Positions 43,189 to 52,572 of a DNA stretch of 64,000 nucleotides are shown here, piece by piece (the stretch's first letter is position 1; each line of letters opens with the position of its first letter). Below the pieces are notes generated by a model that worked only from the letters and a program-made list of their open reading frames with translations, was not told the origin of the DNA and ran no database searches. A program made the position numbers and the translations under genes. This stretch comes from Azospirillum brasilense (GTDB lineage: Bacteria > Pseudomonadota > Alphaproteobacteria > Azospirillales > Azospirillaceae), in assembly GCF_007827815.1 (NCBI RefSeq), contig NZ_VITH01000011.1, positions 124,001-188,000 on the forward strand. The letters are read 5' to 3'.

Positions 43189-44352
43189 ATGCCCGCTGAT
43201 TCCCTGAGTTCCGCCCTGTTGCCCGCCGGCCTGCACGACGTGCTGCCGCCCGAAGCGGCGCACGAAGCGGCGGCGGTGGCGCGCCTGCTGGCGGACTTCA
43301 CGGCCCACGGCTATGAGCGCGTCGAGCCGCCGCTGGTCGAGTTCGAGGACAATCTGCTGTCCGGCTCCGGCGCCGCCATGGCGAAGCAGACCTTCCGGCT
43401 GATGGACCCGCTGTCACAGCGCATGATGGCCGTGCGCGCAGACATCACCCCGCAGATCGTGCGCATCGCCACCACCCGGCTGAAGAATGGCGCCCGCCCG
43501 GTGCGGCTGTGCTACGCCGGGCCGGTGCTGCGCGTGAAGGGCTCGCAGCTCCGTCCGGAGCGGCAGATCACCCAGGTCGGCGTCGAGCTGATCGGCCCGC
43601 TGGAGGCCGAGGCGGACGCCGAAGTGATCCTGCTCGCCGCCCACGCCCTGGAAGGGGTGGGGGTGCGGCACCTGTCCGTCGACCTCTGCGTTCCGACCAT
43701 GGTGGCGCGCGTCTGCCGCGGCCTCGGGCTCGGCGAGGAGGAGACCGCCCGTCTGCGCGAGGCGTTGGACAAGAAGGACGCCGCGGCGGTGAGCGCGGTC
43801 GGCGGTCCGGCCGCCTCGCTGCTGCAAACGCTGATGGCCGCCTCCGGCCCGGCGGAGCGCGCCATGGAGGTGCTGTCGGCGCTGCCGCTGCCGGAAACGG
43901 CGGAGAAGGACCGGCGCCGCCTGACCGATGCCCTGCGCCTGTTGCGCGCCGCGCGCCCCGATCTGACGATCACCGTCGATCTGGTGGAGCATCGCGGCTT
44001 CGAATACCAGACCGGTCTCAGCTTCACCCTGTTCGCGCGCGACGTGCGCGGCGAACTGGGGGCGGGGGGCCGCTACCGCGCCGGGGTGCGTCCCGGCGTG
44101 GAGGAGGAGGGCGAGCCGGGGACCGGCTTCACCCTCTACATGGACACGCTCCTGCGCGCCGTTCCGGCGCCGGAGCCGGCCAAGCGCGTTTATGTGCCGC
44201 ATGGCACCTCCTGGGCCGCGGCGGGCAAGCTGCGCGCCGAGGGCTGGATCACCGTGGCGGGGCTGGCCCCCGTGGCGGACGCGGCGGCGGAGGCCCGGCG
44301 GCTGGACTGCGGCCATCGGCTGGACGGCGGCACGGTCACGCCGCTGACCTGA
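43189..44352 (+). CDS. hisZ: ATP phosphoribosyltransferase regulatory subunit
   Basis: 387 aa from ATG 43189; ATG 43147 is an alternative. The class II synthetase-like fold is seen in LPAGLHDVLPPEA, ERVEPPLVEFEDNLL, MMAVRADITPQIVRIA and RPVRLCYAGPVLR, and in GFEYQTGLSFTLFARDV. HisZ pairs with short HisG to start histidine synthesis. It precedes purA, an arrangement found in related alphaproteobacteria, with a hairpin terminator between. Confidence 0.93.
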   Translation: MPADSLSSALLPAGLHDVLPPEAAHEAAAVARLLADFTAHGYERVEPPLVEFEDNLLSGSGAAMAKQTFRLMDPLSQRMMAVRADITPQIVRIATTRLKNGARPVRLCYAGPVLRVKGSQLRPERQITQVGVELIGPLEAEADAEVILLAAHALEGVGVRHLSVDLCVPTMVARVCRGLGLGEEETARLREALDKKDAAAVSAVGGPAASLLQTLMAASGPAERAMEVLSALPLPETAEKDRRRLTDALRLLRAARPDLTITVDLVEHRGFEYQTGLSFTLFARDVRGELGAGGRYRAGVRPGVEEEGEPGTGFTLYMDTLLRAVPAPEPAKRVYVPHGTSWAAAGKLRAEGWITVAGLAPVADAAAEARRLDCGHRLDGGTVTPLT

Positions 44353-44364
44353 GACTTCACGAGT

Positions 44365-44393
44365 GGCGACCCCCGCGCCGCGGGGGCGCCTTT
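44365..44393 (+). terminator. Hairpin terminator after hisZ
   Basis: 44365-44368 and 44370-44376 pair with 44380-44390 (11 bp with one bulged A at 44369), loop GCC, followed by TTT. It starts 12 nt after the hisZ stop. Confidence 0.7.
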
Positions 44394-44439
44394 GCATGGG
44401 CAACGTTTCTTTCTGCCTTCTTTTTTTGCGGAGACACAC

Positions 44440-45732
<1,293 letters not shown>

Positions 45733-45752
45733 TGTGAAGGTGTAGGCTTCGG

Positions 45753-45840
45753 GCCCCCTCCCTAACCCTCCCCCACCTTCGGTGAGGGAGGGGACGATCG
45801 CCCTCTCCCGCGAAGCGGGGGAGGGCCGGGGAGGGGGCCC
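45753..45840. repeat. GC-rich palindromic intergenic repeat, family A
   Basis: Third copy: outer arms CCCCCTCCC...GGGGAGGGGG with an intact centre of different sequence (CCACCTTCGGTGAGGGAGG). It lies 20 nt after purA and may end its transcription. Confidence 0.85.
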
Positions 45841-45933
45841 GTCGCGACCACTTTCCCCGCGTTAACAATTTGTTTGCCCTTTTCGAGCGACTAAGGCTGG
45901 CACACGCTCGCAGGCTCCGGGGATTCGAACGCC

Positions 45934-47976
45934 ATGCCATCCGATGCCATGACCGCAGCCGCCGCGGATCGGATGATGGCGAACGCCGACCCGGTCAAGC
46001 TGGCCGAGCGGTACGAGATCCTTCCCAGCGCGCCGCTCGCCGCCCTCAACACCATCGGCGGCAGCGCCTTCACGGCCAAGCCGCTGCGTGACAAGCGCTC
46101 CGAAGCCTTCGCCCTGATCGCCCACGGCGCCACGCTGGCGCGCACCGACATCGCCGCCACCGTCGCCAGCCTCGACAACCCGGCCCACATGCGCCTCCTC
46201 GACTGGGGCATGGTGGACTGGCCGGCGAGCCAGGGGCGGCGCCTCTGCATGATCTTCGAGCGTCCGGCGGGCAAGCGGCTGATGGGCAGCCTGACCGAAG
46301 CCACGGACCCGATCCCCGAAGACCATCTGACCCGGCAGATCATCCATCCGCTGGTCGCGGCGCTGAAGGAGCTGTCGAGCCGCGGCGTGGTCCATGGCGC
46401 GATCCGCCCGACCAACCTCTACTACCGCGATCTGGCCTCCAGCAGCCTGATGCTGGGCGAATGCCTGTCCACCCCGCCGGGCTACGGACAGACCGTTCTG
46501 CTGGAGACGGTGGAGCGCGGCATGGCCTCGCCGGCCGGGCGCGGCACCGGCACCATGGCCGACGACCTCTATTCGCTGGGCGTCACGCTGCTGCTCCTGC
46601 TGCTGGGGCGCAACCCGGTGGGGGCGGCGGAGGACGAGGCGATCCTCCAGGCGAAGATCGAGCGCGGATCCTATCCGGCGCTGGTCGGGCAGATGCGCCT
46701 TCCGCTGGCCATCAGCGAGGTGATCCGCGGCCTGCTGGTCGACGATCCCAAGCAGCGCTGGACGCTCCAGGACCTCGACCTGTGGGTCGCCGGGCGGCGT
46801 CTCAGCCCGAAGCAGCCGCAGGTGCCGCGCCGCGCCGCGCGGCCGCTGGAGTTCCAGGGGCAGGATTACTGGCATTGCCGCACGCTGGCCCGCGCCTTCG
46901 CCCGCCATGTGGCGCCGGCGGCTACGGTCATCGAGGGCGGCGAGCTGGACAAGTGGCTGCGCCGCTCCATGGGCGACGACGCGCGGGCGGAGGCGGTGGC
47001 GAACGCGGTGCAGACCGCCTCGACCACCGGCAAGGGCGGCAGCATGGCCGAACGGCTGGTCTCGCGCGTCTGCATGGCGCTCGACCCGGCGGCGCCCATC
47101 CGGTACCGCGGCAAGGCGATGATGCCCGACGGCATCGGCACCATGCTGGCCGACGCCTTCCTGCGCGGCGAGTCGCCCCAGCCCTCGGCCGAGGTGCTGG
47201 CCAACCAGCTCCCCATGTTCTGGGTGAGCGTGCAGAGCGACTTCAAGCCGGAGTTCGTGCCGATGGTGCAGAACTTCGACCAGGTCCGCGGCCTGCTGGA
47301 CCGCACGGGCCACGGGCTGGGGGTGGAGCGCGTCCTGTATGAGATGAACCCGACCATGCCCTGCATCAGCCCGCTGGTCGCCAAGCAGATGCCGACCAAC
47401 CCGGCGGAGCTGTTGCGCGCGCTCGACTGGACCGGGGCGGGGAGCGAGCGGCACAAGGACCCAATCGACCGCCACATCGCCGCCTTCCTGGCGGTGCGGC
47501 ACCGGCGGACCGACGAGATGCTCTACACCCAGCTCGGTTCCAGCATCGAGCCGATGCGCCGGGTGATCGCCATGCTGACCATCCTGGCCGACGTGCAGGC
47601 GCGCACCGGCACCGACGGGCTGTCGCACCTCGCCGCCTGGGTGGTGTCGCTGCTCGATCCGGCCTTCCGCCGCTTCCACAGCCGGCCGCACCAGGACAAC
47701 GTGCGCAAGCTGGCTGATTCCGCGGCCCACAACGGAAGGCTCGGCGACCTGCTGAAGATCGTCGACGATCCGGACGCGCTGCGCCGCGACAAGTTGGAGT
47801 TCGAGGCCGCCCAGATCGCCTACCGCGAGGCCGACGCCGAGATCAACAAGCTGCGGCAGAGCATCGGCGACCGGAACAGCATCATCGAATCCTCCGGCCG
47901 GCAGGTTGCGGCCATCGTGTCGAGCCTGCTGTCGACCCTCCTGGTCGGCGGCATCATCCTCTTCTTCGCCTTCTGA
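45934..47976 (+). CDS. Tail-anchored protein kinase-like pseudokinase
   Basis: 680 aa from ATG 45934. The first 290 residues have the kinase-fold layout (AFTAKPL, FERPAGKRL, HGAIRPTN, ADDLYSLGVTLLLLLLG), but the catalytic loop reads HGAIRPTN instead of HRDLKPEN and the DFG position reads LGECLS, so the catalytic and metal-binding Asp residues are missing. A helical middle part of unknown type follows, then a coiled coil (about 610-650), and one C-terminal membrane helix (GGIILFFAF), so the bulk is cytoplasmic. The next gene, 34 nt downstream, encodes a small membrane protein and is probably a partner. Confidence 0.85.
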   Translation: MPSDAMTAAAADRMMANADPVKLAERYEILPSAPLAALNTIGGSAFTAKPLRDKRSEAFALIAHGATLARTDIAATVASLDNPAHMRLLDWGMVDWPASQGRRLCMIFERPAGKRLMGSLTEATDPIPEDHLTRQIIHPLVAALKELSSRGVVHGAIRPTNLYYRDLASSSLMLGECLSTPPGYGQTVLLETVERGMASPAGRGTGTMADDLYSLGVTLLLLLLGRNPVGAAEDEAILQAKIERGSYPALVGQMRLPLAISEVIRGLLVDDPKQRWTLQDLDLWVAGRRLSPKQPQVPRRAARPLEFQGQDYWHCRTLARAFARHVAPAATVIEGGELDKWLRRSMGDDARAEAVANAVQTASTTGKGGSMAERLVSRVCMALDPAAPIRYRGKAMMPDGIGTMLADAFLRGESPQPSAEVLANQLPMFWVSVQSDFKPEFVPMVQNFDQVRGLLDRTGHGLGVERVLYEMNPTMPCISPLVAKQMPTNPAELLRALDWTGAGSERHKDPIDRHIAAFLAVRHRRTDEMLYTQLGSSIEPMRRVIAMLTILADVQARTGTDGLSHLAAWVVSLLDPAFRRFHSRPHQDNVRKLADSAAHNGRLGDLLKIVDDPDALRRDKLEFEAAQIAYREADAEINKLRQSIGDRNSIIESSGRQVAAIVSSLLSTLLVGGIILFFAF

Positions 47977-48010
47977 CGGCGGCCTTCAAACCAAGAATCG
48001 GGGACCCCTA

Positions 48011-48538
48011 ATGGCGCGCGGCGGCAAGAGCGGCGGGAAGAAGAAGAAGCGCAAGGGCAGCATGCTGACGCTGATCCTGCTGATCATCCCGGCGGGTCTG
48101 GTGGTGCTGCCCACCTCGATCCTGTTCGGCATCGGCATGATCCCGACCATCGTCGCCTACGTCACCGACCGCGACCCCGAGAAGTCGGCGCCGATCACCG
48201 TCGGCGGGCTGAACTTCTGCGGCTGCATGCCCTACGCCATCGAGCTGTGGAAGCACAACCACACCATCGGCGCCGCGGGGAAGATCTTCATGGACCCGCT
48301 GTCCTGGCTGGTGATGTACGGCGCCGCGGCGATCGGCTGGGCGCTCTATTTCGGCATCCCGCCGATGGTGGCGAATTTCGAGGTGATGCGCGCCGAGAAG
48401 CGGGTCGGCGCGCTGAAGGACGTGAAGGTCGGGCTGGTCCAGGAGTGGGGGCCGGAGGTCGCCGGCGACCTGTTCGACGAGGCCGGCGGCCTGTCGCCGG
48501 ACGAGCACGACCAACTGGCCGAACCCGCGGGGGCGTGA
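48011..48538 (+). CDS. Small membrane protein paired with the pseudokinase
   Basis: 175 aa from ATG 48011 (GGGGA upstream). The N terminus is Lys/Gly rich (GGKSGGKKKKRKG) and would stay in the cytoplasm. About three membrane helices follow (residues 17-46 region, and a pair near 95-120). Between them lies FCGCMPYAIELWKHN with two Cys. The C-terminal segment is soluble and acidic. No family is recognised. The position right behind the pseudokinase gene and the shared membrane location suggest a joint complex. Confidence 0.8.
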   Translation: MARGGKSGGKKKKRKGSMLTLILLIIPAGLVVLPTSILFGIGMIPTIVAYVTDRDPEKSAPITVGGLNFCGCMPYAIELWKHNHTIGAAGKIFMDPLSWLVMYGAAAIGWALYFGIPPMVANFEVMRAEKRVGALKDVKVGLVQEWGPEVAGDLFDEAGGLSPDEHDQLAEPAGA

Positions 48539-48564
48539 GGGTACCACCCGATCGCTTCCGATAT

Positions 48565-48687
48565 TCCCTCTCCCCTCTGGGGAGAGGGTTAGGGTGAGGG
48601 GCGTGCGCGTGGCGGGACGTTCGGCAAAAGCGCAACCCCCTCACCGCCCGCTTCGCGGGCACCCTCTCCCCGGAGGGGAGAGGGTTA
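48565..48687. repeat. GC-rich palindromic intergenic repeat, family B
   Basis: Two 23-nt hairpins (CCCTCTCCCC...GGGGAGAGGG) flank a core TGCGCGTGGCGG...TCGGCAAAAGC...AACCCCCTCAC. A second full copy lies at 59344-59466, with the GCCCGCGAAGCGGG stem moved to the other end. It separates convergent genes (the membrane protein and rpoH). Confidence 0.85.
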
Positions 48688-48698
48688 AGATGAGACCG

Positions 48699-49583
48699 TC
48701 ACCCGGCCAGCTTCTGCTCCACCGCGGCGTTGCGGATGGCCTTCTGGAGCTTCTCGAAGGCGCGCACCTCGATCTGGCGGACACGCTCGCGGCTGATGCC
48801 GTACTTCTGCGACAGGTCTTCCAGCGTGGTCGGGTTGTCGCGCAGGCGGCGCTCCTCCAGGATGTCGCGCTCGCGCTCGTTCAGATTCTCCATGGCCGCG
48901 GTCAGCAGCTTGCGCCGCTTGCCCAGCTCCTCGTTCTCGGCGAGCGAGATTTCCTGGTTCGCCGTCTCGTCGACCAGCCAGTCCTGCCACTCGCCCTCGC
49001 TGTCGGCGCGCAACGGCGCGTTCAGCGAATGGTCGGGCGCGCCGAGGCGGCGGTTCATGTTGACGACGTCCTGCTCCGGCACGTCCAGCGTCGTGGCGAT
49101 GTGGCGCACCTGCTCGGGCGACATGTCGCCTTCCTCGATGGCCTGCATCTGGCCCTTCAGGCGGCGCAGGTTGAAGAACAGCTTCTTCTGGGCCGCCGTG
49201 GTGCCCATCTTCACCAGCGACCAGCTGTGCAGGATGTATTCCTGGATGGCGGCGCGAATCCACCACATGGCGTAGGTCGCCAGCCGGAAGCCGCGGTCGG
49301 GGTCGAACCGCTTCACCGCCTGCATCATGCCCACGTTGCCCTCGGAGATCAGCTCCGACAGCGGCAGGCCGTAGCCGCGGTAGCCCATGGCGATCTTCGC
49401 CACGAGCCGCAGATGGCTGGTCACCAGCTTGTGCGCGGCGTCCGAATCCTCGATCTCCTGCCAGCGCTTGGCCAGCATGTACTCCTCCTCCGCCGCGAGC
49501 ATGGGGAACTTGCGGATTTCCTGGAGGTAGCGCGAGAGGTTGCTTTCGGAACTGATGACCGGAACGCTGGATATCGTCGCCAT
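48699..49583 (-). CDS. rpoH: RNA polymerase sigma-32 (heat shock) factor
   Basis: 294 aa from ATG 49583 with GGAGAGGG upstream. Region 2 has RLVAKIAMGYRGYGLPLSELISEGNVG and FRLATYAMWWIRAAIQEYIL (parts of each). The RpoH box QKKLFFNLRRLK is present, and region 4 has LSQKYGISRERVRQIE. It directs heat-shock promoters. rluD lies upstream on the same strand, as in many alphaproteobacteria. The 183-nt gap should hold its own promoter; none is clear by eye. Confidence 0.96.
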   Translation of the reverse strand: MATISSVPVISSESNLSRYLQEIRKFPMLAAEEEYMLAKRWQEIEDSDAAHKLVTSHLRLVAKIAMGYRGYGLPLSELISEGNVGMMQAVKRFDPDRGFRLATYAMWWIRAAIQEYILHSWSLVKMGTTAAQKKLFFNLRRLKGQMQAIEEGDMSPEQVRHIATTLDVPEQDVVNMNRRLGAPDHSLNAPLRADSEGEWQDWLVDETANQEISLAENEELGKRRKLLTAAMENLNERERDILEERRLRDNPTTLEDLSQKYGISRERVRQIEVRAFEKLQKAIRNAAVEQKLAG

Positions 49584-49766
49584 GTTGGACCCTCTCCGAC
49601 GGCTGTTGTTCGTGCCTTCTCACGGGCACACGGCCGTTCACTGTTCTGCGCCGCCTCGCCGTCCGCTTGCCCGTTCGATCCGCCGGGGATGGTCCCGGAT
49701 GCAAGCGTGAGCGCTGGTGGCTGTTGACGCGAAGAATAACCGACTTCTGCGCGCGGGTATAGTGGA

Positions 49767-50819
49767 TTACAGGGATTCTAAGAAATCTGACAAATCTTTA
49801 ATATCCGTGGGTAGAGGCGCCTGGAAGCGCACCGTCTCCCCTGTTGCGGGATGGCGGAAGATCAATCCCACGGCGTGCAACGCCTGCCGTGGAAAGCCAA
49901 CAAACCGCTCGCGATCGGGTTCCGGCAGGGCAGAGGCGTGCTTGCCGCCGGCGCGGCCGGCACGCCCCTTGCCGTAGAGCGGGTCGCCCACGATGGGGTG
50001 GCCGATGTGCGCCATGTGGACGCGGATCTGGTGGGTGCGCCCGGTCTCCAGCGTGCATTCGACCAGCGCCAGCGCCGTGCCGAAGGAGCGGACGACGCGG
50101 TAGCGGGTCGCCGCGTGCTTTCCGCCGCCGGCGACCACGGCCATCTTCTTGCGGTCGGTGCTGCTGCGCCCGATGTTGCCCTCGATCCGGCCCTCGCGCG
50201 GGGAGGGGACCCCCCAGACCAGCGCCTGGTAGGTGCGGCTGAGCGTGCGGCCGGAGAACTGCTCCGTCAGCGCGTGGTGCGCGCGGTCGTTCTTGGCGAC
50301 GACCATCAGGCCGCTGGTGTCCTTGTCGAGGCGGTGGACGATGCCCGGACGCCGCACGCCGCCGATCCCCGACAGGCTGTCGCCGCAATGGGCGAGCAGG
50401 GCGTTGACCAGCGTGCCGTCCGGATTGCCGGCGGCGGGGTGGACCACCATGCCCGCGGGCTTGTCGATCACCAACACGTCCTCATCCTCGTAGACCACGT
50501 CCAGGGGTATGTCCTGGGCCTCGGGCTGTGCAGGTTCAGCTTCGGGGATGAAAACGTCGAAAGTTTGTCCGGGCTTGACCTTGATGGACGGGTCGGTGAC
50601 CGTCCGCCCGGTGCCGTCCTGCACGCAGCCCTTCTCCAGCAGCGCCTGCACGCGCGACCGCGACAGGCCGGGAAGGCCGGTGGCCAGGGCCTTGTCGAGC
50701 CGCTGGCCGCCGGCGTCGTCCGGAACGGTCCAGCGCTGCCGCTTGCCTTCGCCGGTTTCGCCGTCCTGCGTTCCGGTGTATTCGTCCTCATCATCGTCGA
50801 ATTCGGTGCGTTCGGGCAT
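49767..50819 (-). CDS. rluD: RluA-family 23S rRNA pseudouridine synthase (RluD type)
   Basis: 350 aa from ATG 50819. An acidic N-terminal tail (to about residue 28) precedes an S4 RNA-binding domain (LDKALATGLPGLSRSRVQALL). The catalytic Asp is D165 in GIVHRLDKDTSGLMVVAK. VWGVPSPREGRI and TGRTHQIRVHMAHIGHPIVGDPLYG (in part) complete the fold. It most likely modifies helix 69 of 23S rRNA. The gene is 46 nt from the divergent small membrane gene. Confidence 0.93.
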   Translation of the reverse strand: MPERTEFDDDEDEYTGTQDGETGEGKRQRWTVPDDAGGQRLDKALATGLPGLSRSRVQALLEKGCVQDGTGRTVTDPSIKVKPGQTFDVFIPEAEPAQPEAQDIPLDVVYEDEDVLVIDKPAGMVVHPAAGNPDGTLVNALLAHCGDSLSGIGGVRRPGIVHRLDKDTSGLMVVAKNDRAHHALTEQFSGRTLSRTYQALVWGVPSPREGRIEGNIGRSSTDRKKMAVVAGGGKHAATRYRVVRSFGTALALVECTLETGRTHQIRVHMAHIGHPIVGDPLYGKGRAGRAGGKHASALPEPDRERFVGFPRQALHAVGLIFRHPATGETVRFQAPLPTDIKDLSDFLESL

Positions 50820-50865
50820 CGTTCGGCAAAACTCCTCACATTCGCGCGAGAGTGGACCCCAAACC

Positions 50866-51192
50866 GTGCAGTTCCTCAAGGCACTCATCGTCATCATGGG
50901 CGTGATGATCATCGCCGGCTTCGCGTTCCTCGGCGTCGAACTCTACAAGCGCATCAACGATCCGGAGCGCCGGGCCGCCATGGACGCCGAGCGGGCAACC
51001 GTCGCCGCCGGCCGGACGGAGGAGGTCACGCTGGGCCTGCCGGCCGGCGCGCGTCTGGGCGAGCCGGTTGCCGTGGGCAACCGCGTCGTCTTCCGTGTCA
51101 CCATACCGGACGCCGCGGACCGCCTTTATGTGATGGACCCGCGCACCGGCGCCATCGCCGTGACCGTCACCGCCGGAGCCGCCGCGCCATGA
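50866..51192 (+). CDS. Small membrane-anchored hypothetical protein
   Basis: 108 aa from GTG 50866 (QFLKALIVIMGVMIIAGFAFLG follows, given in part, a single N-terminal helix). The soluble remainder has a beta-rich segment (LGLPAGARLGEPVAVGNRVVFRVTIPDAADRLYVMDP, in part) that faces the periplasm. The stop overlaps the next gene (ATGA), so the two are coupled. No family is recognised. Divergent from rluD. Confidence 0.78.
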   Translation: MQFLKALIVIMGVMIIAGFAFLGVELYKRINDPERRAAMDAERATVAAGRTEEVTLGLPAGARLGEPVAVGNRVVFRVTIPDAADRLYVMDPRTGAIAVTVTAGAAAP

Positions 51193-52238
51193 CCGATGCC
51201 TTCCTGTACGACTTCCGCAGCGACAATGTGGCCGGCGCCGCGCCGGAGGTGGTGAACGCGCTGGCCGGGGCCGCGATCGGGTCCGCCGACCCCTATGGGC
51301 AGGACCCGCTGACCGCCAGCGTCACCCGCCGCCTGTCGGCCCTCTTCGAGGCGGAGGTGACGGTGTTCCCGGTCGCCACCGGGACGGCGGCCAACGCGCT
51401 GGCCCTGTCGGCTCTGGTCCCGCCCTACGGTGCGGTCTACTGCCACCAGGAAAGCCACATCCACGTTGACGAGTGCGGCGCGCCCGAGATGGCCACCGGC
51501 GGGGCCAAGCTGGTGCCGCTGGCGGGGGAGGGCGGGAAGCTGACTCCCGCCGCCCTGACCACGGCGCTGGCCGGGGCCGGCATCGGCGTGGTGCACCGGG
51601 TGCAACCGGCCGCCCTCAGCCTGACCCAGGCGACGGAGGCCGGCACGGTCTACCGCCCGCAGGAGGTGGCGGCCCTGACCGATGTCGCCCACGCCCACGG
51701 CATGGCGGTGCACATGGACGGCGCCCGCTTCGCCAACGCGGTGGCCCGGCTGGGCTGCGCCCCGGCGGAGTTGACCTGGAAGGCCGGGGTGGACGTGCTG
51801 TCGCTCGGCGGCACCAAGGGCGGCTGCCTCGCCGCGGAGGCCGTGGTGTTCTTCAACCCGGCGCTGGCCGAGGATTTCGGCTTCCTGCGCAAGCGGGCCG
51901 GGCATCTGGTGTCCAAGGGCCGCTTCCTGTCGGCGCAGCTCGACGCTTGGCTGGCCGACGACCTGTGGCTGCGGCTGGCCCGCCACGCCAACGCCATGGC
52001 CGACCGGCTGTCGCAGGGCCTCGCCGCCCTGCCGGGGGCGGAACTGGCCCATCCGGTGGAGGCCAACGAGGTCTTCGTGCGCCTGCCCGCCGCGCTGGCC
52101 GACGGGCTGGAGGCGGCGGGCTACCGTTTCTATCGCTGGGAGGGCGATCTGCTGCGCCTGGTCACCGCCTTCGACACGCCGCAGGCCGTCGTGAATTCTT
52201 TTCTGAAAATCGCCAAAGATCTGTCAGAAAAGGCTTGA
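51189..52238 (+). CDS. ltaE: Low-specificity L-threonine aldolase
   Basis: 349 aa; start ATG 51189 overlaps the upstream stop as ATGA. It cleaves L-threonine or allo-threonine to glycine and acetaldehyde with PLP. FRSDNVAGAAPEV is the N-terminal motif; the PLP lysine is K210 in LSLGGTKGG, preceded by VHMDGARFANA. The fold is complete. Two tRNA genes follow after 68 nt. Confidence 0.9.
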   Translation: MTDAFLYDFRSDNVAGAAPEVVNALAGAAIGSADPYGQDPLTASVTRRLSALFEAEVTVFPVATGTAANALALSALVPPYGAVYCHQESHIHVDECGAPEMATGGAKLVPLAGEGGKLTPAALTTALAGAGIGVVHRVQPAALSLTQATEAGTVYRPQEVAALTDVAHAHGMAVHMDGARFANAVARLGCAPAELTWKAGVDVLSLGGTKGGCLAAEAVVFFNPALAEDFGFLRKRAGHLVSKGRFLSAQLDAWLADDLWLRLARHANAMADRLSQGLAALPGAELAHPVEANEVFVRLPAALADGLEAAGYRFYRWEGDLLRLVTAFDTPQAVVNSFLKIAKDLSEKA

Positions 52239-52306
52239 TCGGGCCGGGTGGGTTCGCTAAAAACCCGCCACGCCGACGACGCCACGTCGTCAGACGACGA
52301 AAGACT

Positions 52307-52382
52307 GTCCCCTTCGTCTAGAGGCCTAGGACACCGCCCTCTCACGGCGGTAACAGGGGTTCGAATCCCCTAGGGGACGCCA
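52307..52382 (+). tRNA. tRNA-Glu (anticodon CTC), copy 1
   Basis: 76 nt including the encoded CCA. Acceptor GTCCCCT pairs with AGGGGAC, anticodon loop CTCTCAC gives CTC, T arm CAGGGGTTCGAATCCCCTA. Standard cloverleaf. CUC decodes GAG, common in GC-rich genomes. Confidence 0.97.
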
Positions 52383-52420
52383 CTTTCGTTCGGCTGGCAA
52401 CCGAGCATCGCCCGATGAAG

Positions 52421-52496
52421 GTCCCCTTCGTCTAGAGGCCTAGGACACCGCCCTCTCACGGCGGTAACAGGGGTTCGAATCCCCTAGGGGACGCCA
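52421..52496 (+). tRNA. tRNA-Glu (anticodon CTC), copy 2
   Basis: Identical 76 nt to copy 1, 38 nt downstream of it, in the same direction. Probably cotranscribed and processed from one precursor, ended by the terminator at 52519. Confidence 0.97.
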
Positions 52497-52518
52497 TCCT
52501 TTCCGGCATCAACGATCC

Positions 52519-52545
52519 ACGGCCCGCCCTTCGGCGGGCCGTCGT
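52519..52545 (+). terminator. Terminator after the tRNA-Glu pair
   Basis: Perfect 10-bp stem (52519-52528 with 52533-52542), loop CTTC, with T-rich sequence (CGTCGTTT) after it. Confidence 0.82.
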
Positions 52546-52572
52546 CGTTTCAGCGCCGTTTCGGCGCCCCCG

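Noticed and set aside
52239..52306. Small hairpins (GACGACG-CCA-CGTCGTC at 52275-52291) before the tRNAs
   Set aside because: Short and without a T run; alternative pairings exist, so no function can be claimed.
52307..52496. Tandem tRNAs as a phage or island attachment site
   Set aside because: There is no integrase, no displaced 3' tRNA fragment and no foreign gene next to them.
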